From positions 1-64,000 of the forward strand of contig JAVTVY010020310.1 in NCBI GenBank assembly GCA_036873755.1: 64,000 nt of DNA. Direction: 5' to 3'. The notes beneath the pieces were generated by a model. That model was not told the origin of the DNA. It saw only the letters and a program-made list of their open reading frames with translations, and did not search any database. Both the position numbers and the translations under genes were made by a program. Positions 11,696 to 22,400 of this stretch are shown here, piece by piece. This DNA is from Hanleya hanleyi. Lineage: Eukaryota > Mollusca > Polyplacophora > Lepidopleurida > Hanleyidae. Positions within the stretch are counted from its first letter, which is position 1. The number at the start of each line of letters is the position of its first letter.

Positions 11696-12925
11696 AGCGT
11701 ACAGGACACCATGCTGTTCTGATATCCAATCCGCCGTATAGCTGATCACTGTTTTTTTCAAGATCAGGTTCTCGATGCAGTTGAATTTCTGATTGACATT
11801 GCACAGCTCTTGATACCAACAAACAGACACACTAACAGCAATCATATCAAAACGCTAGTGTGTTCATTCATAAATATAGCCGATTATCTCATATATCACT
11901 CTCATGTGTAAATATCAGCACGAATAACACACAGTGCCCTGCAATTAATCCATTGAAATGACAATAACGGTAATGGTCGTTGTGTGCATAATGTTTGGAA
12001 GCTCGCGCAAAGCAGCGGTGAAATAAAATCGTGAATTAGTCTGTTAATATGTCCGTGATAATGTTACTCAGCCAGTAAATACCAAAGCCTGTTTGTGGTC
12101 AGTTTGACAAATCAAAATAAGACCGTTATGTTTATTTAGACGTGACATGACTTCCATTACAACCTCGTGTCGAGTACTTCGCAAATAACGACAGCACAGT
12201 CTAGTGGAAGAAAGTTCTCTGTGCACTTAGATACGACAATATTAAATGCATTGTACCATCCTGGTCATAATATATGAAAGTATTGTATCACAAGGTGATA
12301 TGTTGTGATGTATCTGGCCATAGCTGGCCTGATAACTGGTAACGATGGAGCACACCTAACGTTGCCGCTGTACTGTACCTAAACTGCCCAGGTGAACTAC
12401 ACCTACCCGAACTGTGCTGAAACTAGGACAATAGTATGAAAACAAGACTTTAATGGACACGAGAGCTCCAGGAAAGTGCTCTTTTCACATGAAAATATAT
12501 GTACGCTAAGCGCTTCTCAGTGACCAAATAATCCTACGTTGTTAGTGAATATACCCGTCTTAAACAAGCTGAGCTGAGCTGAACCGCTAGAAAGCGAAAC
12601 TTCAGGAGTGAATGATATTTTCATTGCCGGATTACAGAGACTTCGGAACGTGTTCAAACTTTTGTGCAAGTTCCTTGTGAACAATATTCAACCTATATAT
12701 GAAGAAAGAGAATCCGAAATTTAAGGAATATACGGGTGCGTATATCTGAAGTGTAATAATCGACGTCTTTCTGATCTTACAGAGGAGATTGTATCTGTTC
12801 ATCAACCGACGATTCGATCTTATCATGGAAACACGATTGAAAATGTCAAATTAGAAGGTAAAATCTGCTTGTGAATATTCACAGGAGGAAGAATTATTCA
12901 CCATTTGTCACGAAATTTTTTGAAC

Positions 12926-13915
12926 ATGTCAGACGCGGATCACAAGGAAGGGTGTGTCGACAATGACTCGTACGAGATTGATTTCGTGAACAATTTTAGC
13001 AGTCGTTACAACAGTAGCAACGTCAACAGCCATTTAACAGACATTTTCATCGGCCTGAAGATTTTTCTCTATATCGTAACTAGTATTGGCATAATTGGGA
13101 ATTTGTTTCTTATCCTGACTATTTTAAGACTTAAAAGTCTGCGAATGTCTCCTACATATATAATATTGCTAAGTCTGGCGTCTGCAGATGCAAGTGTATG
13201 TTCCAGTTGCTATTTAGTATATATACCCGAAATGCCGGTTGCAGTTTTCAAAATGGCCTTCGTCATCATATTTTCGACGATCGGACTCAGTGCTTACCAT
13301 TTGGCTCTGTTTTCTTTGGTACGCTACCTGACTCTTCTAAAGCCGTTCTTTGCCAGACGCCATTTGACAGCCAAGAAGGTGGCGTGGTTATGTGTTGTTC
13401 TATGGCTTGTATTGTTTGCGTACAATTCAATGGCTATCTTATTACCGGGACGGAGTAGGACCACGAGAAGAAACGAGAACAGAGTTCACATCCTCGTGAA
13501 TTTCATTCTCTGTTTCTTTATCCCATTGATTGCCATGGTTACCTTCCATGGAATTAAAGTCTATAAGCTTAGGAAGACATTAGTCAACTCCGAGAACGTA
13601 ACTTCGAGAAAAACTGTTTCTGGACGAGCTGTGTTGGCAATAACTTTAATCTTTGTTCTGCTTTTGACACCCTGGGAGATATATGTGCTTATTGTCTATA
13701 CATTTCAGGTCCAACTATCACCGTCGGTTTTTGTCATTGAAGGTCTCACTAACGGTTTGATTTTCCTTAATAGTGCCATCAACCCCTTCTTGTATTTCTT
13801 CATGTCACCAACTGTAAGAAAAAAAGCGTTTTCGTTCGCTTCAAAGAGTCTACCTGTGAATTGTTTACCAATGGATGTTTTTCACACACCAAACACTAAT
13901 GAATCACAGAGATGA
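12926..13915 (+). CDS. Rhodopsin-like (class A) GPCR, copy 2, single exon
   Basis: Paralogue of the receptor at 975-1955: 329 residues, start at the first ATG (the in-frame TTG at 12905 was rejected). Seven hydrophobic segments are kept, with N59, D88, VRY (R133) and TPW. It differs at key points. Position 3.25 is F108 instead of Cys. The loop-2 Cys is replaced by R181 with two residues deleted nearby. Thus both halves of the conserved extracellular disulfide are gone. TM7 reads NSAINPFLY (N286), the usual motif, whereas copy 1 has D there. The C-terminus is extended (ESQR) and the polyadenylation hexamer is changed. The frame is fully open, so it may be functional with altered ligand binding, or recently relaxed. 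Ligand unknown. Confidence 0.88.
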   Translation: MSDADHKEGCVDNDSYEIDFVNNFSSRYNSSNVNSHLTDIFIGLKIFLYIVTSIGIIGNLFLILTILRLKSLRMSPTYIILLSLASADASVCSSCYLVYIPEMPVAVFKMAFVIIFSTIGLSAYHLALFSLVRYLTLLKPFFARRHLTAKKVAWLCVVLWLVLFAYNSMAILLPGRSRTTRRNENRVHILVNFILCFFIPLIAMVTFHGIKVYKLRKTLVNSENVTSRKTVSGRAVLAITLIFVLLLTPWEIYVLIVYTFQVQLSPSVFVIEGLTNGLIFLNSAINPFLYFFMSPTVRKKAFSFASKSLPVNCLPMDVFHTPNTNESQR

Positions 13916-15004
13916 AACGGCAACATATAGCTTAAAAGAAACGTGTTTGCAGCCAAAACAAGAAATATCTTCAAAAATGATGAGCAATGGAGAATCTGCA
14001 ATATGCTTTTACTCTGCATATAATAAGTATTCTTCGAAGTATTTAATTGTGCATGAATAACTGGCACAGCAGATTTTGCAGGTGTAACCATTTGTAACTA
14101 CTTGCCATCCGGCATTGTTTGTTTCTCGACGTGTAATCATTGAGTAACGTGTGTCACTGTCAACAATGATAGCGTTGCACTTGTATCTATCGAGGTGATA
14201 CTTGGATCTCATGTGATAGGCTCTAAATTAGGAGCATCTATATAACCTGTTCCATATTAAACAAGACGGGAATGATGGCACTGTGAATGGGGATATATGA
14301 TAAGGAGTAATTTACTTTATGTAATTCCATTGGATGAAATCCGTCTGTTGTCAGTCCGTCACATGAAGTAGTGTCGATTGGTTTCGTAACTCTCCGCATT
14401 TCGGTTGTTACCATCATATACGAGGATACACAGAGGAAGGCGGAAGAAAAGTCCAAAGAACGGAAGGTTGTCTAGAAAAAGTGAGCGTATACGACTCCGT
14501 CGAAAGAGCTAATCTGAAATCCGTTGTCCAGTTGAAAACAGCTTTCTTCGAAAATGCGCAGATTTGTGATCAATTCCAAGTGCCAATTTGACTTGGTGGA
14601 TGGGTATAACTACTTTGCTATTTGAGTATATTAGGTGTGAAGAAGTATGAAAACTAATTGTCGGTAACCTCACAAATATGACACTGGATATGTGTAGATT
14701 AGCCCTCCTGATAAAATACTATGGAATAAATAAAGTAATATTGATCTTTGGATATAACCTGTATTCAATTTACGTCATCAATTGAATACAAGTTCCAGAG
14801 ACACATCTTACGTTATTTACTTTATGACACAGGATATTACCGTACTAGCTAATGCAACACGAGCGTATCTCAAAATCAGATGATTTATTGCGTTATCGAC
14901 ATCATATATTGTATAACTAACAAGGAAACTAACAATAATATGTACTTAAAACGATTTTGAATGTTCGGTTAAATGTGTTTTGCCCCAGAATCCAGGATTT
15001 TCTA

Positions 15005-15319
15005 CTCTCTAAAAAAAGTTGAGTGAAATTTCACTCAAGTAAGAGTGGAAATTGATCTCACTCAATATTTGAGTGAGATTTTCACTCAACTTGAGTTACT
15101 TTTCACTCAACTTGAGTTAAATGGACTCAACTTGAGTGACATTCACTCAAGTATAAGAGTAGAAATTGATCCCACTCCAAGTTGAGTGAAGTGGAGTGGT
15201 TTTAACTCAAGTTGAGTGAAAAGTAACTCAAGTTGAGTGAAAAGTAACTCAAATTTGAATGAACAGGTCCATTTCACTCAAACTTGAGTGGAACAGTTCA
15301 CTCAAGTTTTTATAGAGAA
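15005..15319. mobile_element. GAGTGAAA/TTTCACTC foldback MITE, TA target
   Basis: A 315-base insertion made of many direct and inverted copies of ACTCAA(C/G)TTGAGT and GAGTGAAA. Ends read CTCTCTAAAAAAAGTTGAG and, reversed, TTCTCTATAAAAACTTGAG. TA flanks both sides (15003-15004, 15320-15321). The paralogous site in copy 1 (CTGTACATTG, TA at 3064-3065) lacks it, which confirms the boundaries and the TA duplication. TA targeting suggests a Tc1/mariner-type helper, an inference. Confidence 0.9.
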
Positions 15320-16559
15320 TACATTGTCTATATATGTGCTAATTCAAATGTATCAAATGTGATCCAGTATTCACATTGTCGAGTCAAGCAGCTGATCATA
15401 GCAGCTCTTATTTTAAGTGATCTGAAGAAAATATGTTTGTTGTGTTATTTGTACTTTGAAAACAATAATAACGGGATATTTACCTTGATGACGCACACAC
15501 GGAGGCAAGAAATCACCGACCAAGGAGAAGTCAAAATCACTTAATTGGAGAGCAGCCCTGCGGTTGGTCAGTACTCAAAACAAGGAAACGGGGATGGTGG
15601 TCATAGATCTAAATAAGCGATATGTCAGAAGAAAGACCCCATTTATTTCTGTTTTAAGCAGATTGCGTTCCGTATTACTTCGTTTTATGTAGCTGCTTCC
15701 TTTACAATGCATTGACTAACCTAATAAAATAATTTTCAACGAAAATAAGTTCTTTTCTCTTCTCTCAGCGATACGGCAGCTGAAGTTTTTGTTATCGTTA
15801 AGATGTTCGATTAGTTTCTTTTAACTTTGAAGGAATATCGTTTTGTTACAGTTTTATGACGAATCTAAATTCATATCCCCGATATTTCATCTAAATGAGA
15901 AACGAAAATGACCGGCGGCGGAAAACAGGCATGGAATCGGCTCTTTGGCCATAAATAGTTGTAAAATCTTCAACAAAATGTGTATATTTTCTGATTGAGC
16001 ACACTCGTATCGTGATTTCAGGAGACAAGTGAAGAATTGAACTTGAAAACGAAAGTTGCACAATCCTCCTTAAGCCAACTTTCCTGGAAACAAATCCATA
16101 AAATGTACGAAAATGTGCCAATTCCGACCCACTACTCAGAGAAAACGTGATGCATGTGAAATTGTTCACCGTTCAACGGGCATTTGAAAAGGTGAAAAAA
16201 AAACAGGGGGTCGACGTGCTAGTTTTTTTGTAAAGTTTTATCTCTATAAAGGAATAATCATGTTCGCGCCCCGAAAAAGTGCGGATTTGGCCTGCCAAAT
16301 ATTATTTCCCGGAACGATCAACCCTGTAGCGGCGCGAAGGCCCAATCAATTAGGAATTGTGATATGCCTGTAAGGAGGAATAATCACGTACAACTGGATG
16401 GTATAAAAGATATCAGTTAGTAAAAAGGGAAGAATTATTATGCTGTCAAATACGAGCGACCTTTCTTGTTATGAAATTACGACATTACTTTGTACGAAAC
16501 CGTGGCCAGTGTGGACGGTACCCTGACAACAGAAGAATACAGTTTGAATAAATAAACAT

Positions 16560-17140
16560 AACGAACAGACTAAAACATGTCACAAATCACATCCTATTCA
16601 TATAAACGCGAGTGTTCTAGAAAGTTGCTCCTTTCACACGGAAACACATGTACGTTACGCACTTCTCTGAGACCATATCAGCCTGTCATACGTTGTTAGT
16701 GAATATACCAGTCATAATCAAGCTGAGCTGAGCTGAACAGCTAGACAGCGAATCTGCAATTTTGAATGATAGTGTCATTGCTGAATTACCGTTCACTGTG
16801 AACAATTTTCAGCCTTTCAAGAAACAGAACCCGAAAGTTAAGGAATATACCGGTGACTATATTTGAAGTGTAATAATCGACGTCATCCCGATCAAGGTGA
16901 GCTGAGCTGAACAGCTGGCAGTTAATTACCGGTACCCTCACAAATATGACACTGGATATATGTAGGCTAGTCATACCGGTAAATTACTGTACAATAAATA
17001 AGGAAAGATTGGTCCCTGGATATGACCTGTATTCAACTTATGTCATCAACACGTCATCTATTTACGTCAATTTGCGTCATCAACACTTCATCAAGTAAAT
17101 ACAAGTTATTTATTCTATGACACTGGATAGTACCTGACTA
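16560..17140 (+). repeat. Third, decayed copy of the receptor module, receptor deleted
   Basis: Sequence matching 470-835 of copy 1 (TTGTTAGTGAATATACC, AAGCTGAGCTGAGCTGAA, GTGTAATAATCGACGTC) runs directly into sequence matching about 2727-2920 (CGGTAACCTCACA, ATATGACACTGGATAT, AACCTGTATTCAA). The intervening 1.9 kb, including the whole coding exon, is missing. It lies directly after copy 2. Confidence 0.8.
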
Positions 17141-17209
17141 CTGAAAAAATTAGATGGAGTAGACATGATCAGCGCAGGTCTTCTGTCGTCTTAACTACTC
17201 TATCTATCT

Positions 17210-17573
17210 AGCCGTATGAACCCATGTACTTCAAGATCCTCATGGTACTCATATGAACAGTCACAATCAAAGCGTGACTGAGATACATCATTCTTTAGAT
17301 GACGGCTTCACAACGAATATTATGGATTAAGAATACTGATCAGCGATACGGATTTGATATTTTTGGAACATCATGATGTCTTGCCGCATCATTGAAAACT
17401 GTTGACCACTTCTCTCTTGCAGGAAACAAGCCTATGTTTATGTATACTATGATTGCCTTTTTGAATTTGGTGCTAATACTGTTATATGGAATATGGAATA
17501 GGTCTTTGGATTATGGACGCGGATATTCTCTAATGGACGACGGCTGAATTATGAATGACAGACCACACGCTTG
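17210..17573 (-). repeat. Dispersed repeat C, copy 2
   Basis: Minus-strand copy of the repeat at 10149-10670, with CTGAGATACATCATTCT, GAATACTGATCAGCGATACGG and GACCACTTCTCTCTTGCAGG. Its head abuts the DIRS-like relic, suggesting insertion into or next to that element. Confidence 0.75.
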
Positions 17574-17589
17574 TAATTTGAGGTCAAAA

Positions 17590-18140
17590 ATCAAGATCTC
17601 TATGATTATACATCTAGAGAGTTCAAGGTTCCGGCGCTTTCCGACTTCCTTTCGTCTGGCGTTGATGTGTCCCGTTCGTGCCTTGGCTCTGCATTTACGT
17701 CGTACCATGGAGTACCATGACGACTGTTTATGCCTTTTGGTCCTCTAAGCCCGCAGAAAATATCTAAGAATACTAACTCCTCGTGGCTTTCCCAAACAAT
17801 TAGATTACCCTATGATGGAGCATCGCAGAGTCAGATGGCATTTGTACAGGTATCTGGTCATGAAGTCCGGGCGTTACCGGCGTCCTGGCCTCTATGGTCT
17901 AAAAGAGCAGTGTCAGACATTATGAAAGCTTGTTTCTGACACTCTAACACAACTTTTGCGTCTTTCTACCTGCGGGACTTGACGCTAGTCCATGATTATC
18001 TTTATTCTTTGGGGCCTGTGGTGACAGCATAACGCATCACTGGAGACCGGGCACCGGGTCTCAGCAGCACCTGGTGTTTTAGAACTTGTTTTAATTGAAG
18101 GCGAGTTCTTTACGTTTCTCCTTTGTCGTACGCAATAAAG
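17590..18140 (+). pseudogene. DIRS-like tyrosine recombinase, C-terminal relic
   Basis: Translation in two frames gives the end of a DIRS-type tyrosine recombinase. CPVRALALHLRRT is followed after a frameshift by KISKNTNSSWLSQTIR, then SGHEVRALPASWPLWSKRA and DIMKACF, and after a TGA at 17937-17939 by HSNTTFASFYLRD. HEVRA fits the H-x-x-R catalytic block of tyrosine recombinases, and FYLRD the conserved tail. At least one frameshift and several stops make it non-functional. The rest of the element (gag, RT, split repeats) is not in the window. Such elements insert by recombination, leaving no target duplication. Confidence 0.72.
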
Positions 18141-18587
18141 TAGGTGATGCGTATCGGACTAACCGTTAGCCTTCAGCAACGGGGAGCCGTCAACCTGATG
18201 GGTATACGGCTTTATAGTTACCACTGAGATATTCCTGTTCTAATCTTATCCGAGTATGTACCTATCCAGGGTTATCAAGAAACCATTATCTTCTTGTGTA
18301 TATGGGCAGCTTGGTTCCCATGCTGATCACCGGTCTCTCTGCTCATGCCTTATTTTCTTCTCTCGCCTTATTACCCACCATCCTGACGTGGTATTCTACT
18401 CAGTGGTCCGTGAAGGTCAGTTCTACAGCGTAAAACAACAGGTTAGCTGTGAACAACGAGAGCGCTCGATCACTAATTCAACTGTCTCGTAGGCTCTTCG
18501 AGCGCGTTACATTGAACAATAGCTGCGATAGAAATGTTTAATGACCCCTCATCTCCTCGACAACGCCCATTTCATAGTAATACATAG
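18141..18587. other. Non-coding, nothing recognised
   Basis: Stretch between the DIRS relic and the first foldback element. It may include more degraded DIRS sequence, but I see no recognisable motif. Confidence 0.5.
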
Positions 18588-18603
18588 ATTCAGTATGGTA
18601 TAC

Positions 18604-18715
18604 GGACATTTCCTCCAGTGGACATTTCCCCCAGCGGATATTTCCCCGATGGACATTTCCCCCAGTGGGCATATCCCCCAGTGGACATTTCCCCCAGTGT
18701 GCATTTCCCCCACCC
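18604..18715. repeat. Left minisatellite arm of A1
   Basis: Seven or eight units of GGACATTTCCCCCAGT and variants (GGATATTTCCCCGAT, GGGCATATCCCCCAGT). This is the reverse complement of the long right arm and marks the short end of the element. Confidence 0.9.
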
Positions 18716-19440
18716 TATATTTTTAGGTTATTTTGAACATAGTTTTTAAATAATTTGGCAATAACACAATTTTCTTATATATTTTTTTTTATTTTCTATA
18801 TATAAGGATGTAAGGATTTCCACATATGTTTTACGATTAATGAGTCACATAGTGATAAGAAGTTATACATATACACAGTATATAGCAGTATTATACAGTC
18901 TTTTAGCACATTTTAAAACAATATAAAAGATGTATACATGGTATATAGCATAACATTAACTGTTCGTAGGTCGGTGTCACGAAGTCATTTGATTAGAATA
19001 AAATTGAACTAAAGTCAAAACTGAAGTAAAAAAATAAAACAAAATTATATTGTTCAAAAATACATAATTTAGTTCACCACTAGGTGATATGTTTTCTTAA
19101 ACTGTTAAAATATACACCATGTATATGAATATTATGTTGTACCACTATGTGATCCAATGCGTTATATTGTTTAAAAATGTGCTATATAATATATGTGCTT
19201 TCTCGTAAAACTTATTGTAAAAATATGTGTTATATCGTCTTAAAATGTGCTATAAGAGTGTATAATACTGCTATATACTGTGTATATGTATAATATCTTA
19301 TCACTATTTCACTCGTTTATCGTAAAACATATGTGGAAATTCTTATATCCTTTTTATAGAAAATAAAAAAATATTTAAAACAATTGTGTTTTTGTCAAAT
19401 TATTTAAAAACTATGTTCAAACTAACCTAAAAATATAGGG

Positions 19441-22400
19441 TGTGGGGAAATGTCCACTGGGGGAAATGTCCACTTGGGAAATGTCCGTGGGGGAAATGTC
19501 CGCTGGAGGAAATGTCCACTGGAGGAAATGTCCACTGGGGGAAATGTCCGTGGGGGAAATGTCCGCTGGAGGAAATGTCCACTGGAGGAAATGTCCACTG
19601 GGGGATATGTTCGTGGGGGGAATGTCCATGGGGGAAATGTCCGTGGGGGGAAATGTCCGTGGGAGAAATGTCCGCTGGAGGAAATGTCCACTGGAGGAAA
19701 TGCCGTGGGGGAAATGTCCGCTGGAGGTGAAATGTCCACTGGGGGAAATGTCCGTGGGGGGAAATGTCCATGGGGGAAATGTCCGTGGGGGGGAAATGTC
19801 CATGGGGGAAATGTCCATGGGAGAAATGTCCACTGGGGGAAATGTCCACTGGAGGAAATGTCCACCGTGGGGGAAATGTCCGCTGGAGGAAATGTCCACT
19901 GGGGGAAATGTCCGTGGGGGGAAATGTCCGTGGGGGAAATGTCCGCTGGGGGAAATGTCCACTGGGGGAAATGTGGGCTGGGGGAAATGTCAGTGGGGGA
20001 AATGTCCGCTGGGGGAAATGTCCGTGGGAGAAATGTCCACTGGGGGAAATGTCCGTAGGGGAAATGTCCACTGGGGGAAATGTCACTGGGGGAAATGTCC
20101 ACTGGGGGAAATCTCCGTGGGGGGAAATGTCCGTGGGGGAAATGTGCGCTGGGGGAAATGTCCACTGGGAGAAATGTGGGTTGGGGGAAATGTCCGCTGG
20201 GGGAAATGTCCGTGGGGGAAATGTCCACTGGAGGAAATGTCCGTGGGGATCCTGGGGAAATGTCCACTGGGGGAAATGTCCGTGGGGGAAATGTCCGCTG
20301 GAGGAAATGTCCACTGGGGGAATTGTCCGCTGGGGAAAATGTCCACTGGGGGAAATGTCCGCTGGGGGAAATGTCCGTGAGGGAAATGTCCGCTGGGGGA
20401 AATGTCCGTGGGGGAAATGTCCACTGGGGGAAATGTCCACTGGGGGAAATGTCCACTGGGGGAAATGTCCGTGGGGGAAATGCCCGCTGGAGGGAATGTC
20501 CACTGGGGGAAATGTCCGCTGGGGAAATGTCCACTGGGGGAAATGCCCACTGGGGGAAATGTCCATGGGGGAAATGTCCATGGGGGAAATGTCCATGGGG
20601 GAAATGTCCGCTGGGGGAAATGCCCGCCGGAGGAAATGTCCATGGAGGAAATGTCCGCTGGAGGAAATGTCCACTGGAGGAAATGTCCATGGGGGAAATG
20701 TCCACTGGAGGAAATGTCCACTGGAGGAAATGTTCATGGGGGAAATGTCCATGGGGAAAATGTCCACTGGGGGAAATGCTCACTGGGGGAAACGTCCATG
20801 GGGGAAAGGTGCGTGGGGGAAATGTCCGCTGGGGGAAATGCCCGCTGGAGGAAATGCCCATGGGGGAAATGTCCGCTGGAGGAAATGTCCACTGGAGGAA
20901 ATGTCCACTGGGGGAAATGTCCATGGGGAAAATGTCCATGGGAGAAATGTCCACTGGAGGAAATGCCTGCTGAGGGAAATGTCCACTGGGGGAAATGTCC
21001 ACTGGGGGAAATGGCCGCTGGAGGAAATGTCCACTGGAGGAAATGTCCACTGGGGGAAATGTCGACTGGGGGTAATGCCCGCTGGAGGAAATGTCCACTG
21101 GGGGAAATGTCCACTGGGGGAAATGTCCACTGGAGGAAATGTCCACTGGAGGAAATGTCCATGGGGGAAATGTCCATGGGGGAAATGTCCACTGGAGTAA
21201 ATGTCCACTGGAGGAAATGTCCATGGGGGTAATGTCCACTGGGGGAAATGTCCACTGGGGGAAATGTCCACTGGGGGAAATGCCCGCTGGAGGAAATGTC
21301 CACTGGGGGAAATGTCCGTGGGGAAATGTCCGCTGGGGGAAATGTCCGCTGGGGGAAATGTCCACAGGGGGAAATGTGGGTTGGGGGAAATGTCCGTGGG
21401 GGAAATGTCCGCTGGGGGAAATGTCCGTGGGGGAAATGTCCACTGGGAGAAATGTCCGTGGGGGAAATGTCCACTGGGGGAAATGTCCACTGGGGGAAAT
21501 GTCCGCGGGGGAAATGTCCGCTGGAGGTGAAATGTCCACTGGGGGAAATGTCCGTGGGGGGAAATGTCCATGGGGGAAATAATGTCCATGGGGGAAATGT
21601 TCATGGGAGAAATGTCCACTGGGGGAAATGTCCACTGGAGGAAATGTCCACCGTGGGGGAAATGTCCGCTGGAGGAAAGGTCCACTGGCGGAAATGTCCG
21701 TGGGGGAAATGTCCGCTGGGGGAAATGTCCACAGGGGGAAATGTGGGCTGGGGGAAATGTCCGTGGGGGAAATGTCCGCTGGGGGAAATGTCCACTGGGG
21801 GAAATGTCCGTGGGGGAAATGTCCACTGGGGGAAATGTCCACTGGGGGAAATGTCCGTGGGGGAAATGTCCGCTGGAAGAAATGTCCACTGGGGGAAATG
21901 TCCGCTGGGGGAAATGTCCACTGGAGGAAATGTCCGCTGGGGGAAATGTCCGTGGGGGAAATGTCCGCTGGGGGAAATGTCCGTGGGGGAAATGTCCACT
22001 GGGGGAAATGTCCTGGGGGAAATGTCCACGGGGGGAAATGTCCACTGGGGGAAATGTCCGTGGGGGAAATGCCCGCTGGGGGAAATGCCCACGGGGGAAA
22101 ATGTCCATGGGGGAAATGTCCATGGGGGAAATGTCCGCTGGGGGAAATGCCCGCCGGAGGAAATGTCCATGGAGGAAATGTCCGCTGGAGGAAATGTCCA
22201 CTGGAGGAAATGTCCACTGGAGGAAATGTCCGCTGGAGGAAATGTCCACTGGAGGAAATGTCCATGGTGGAAATGTCCACTGGAGGAAATGTCCACTGGA
22301 GGAAAAGTTCATGGGGGAAATGTCCATGGGGGAAATGTCCACTGGGGGAAATGCTCACTGGGGGATACGTCCATGGGGGAAAGGTGCGTGGGGGAAATGT

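Larger units (their letters stand above)
11930..16430 (+). repeat. Segmental duplication, copy 2 (receptor module)
   Basis: Second copy of the segment at 1-4170, collinear from CCTGCAATTAATCCA through the receptor gene to the TATCAG(C/T)TAGTAAAAA end. It differs by substitutions, small indels and one 315-base insertion (15005-15319) absent from copy 1. The tandem spacing is about 11.95 kb. Confidence 0.93.
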
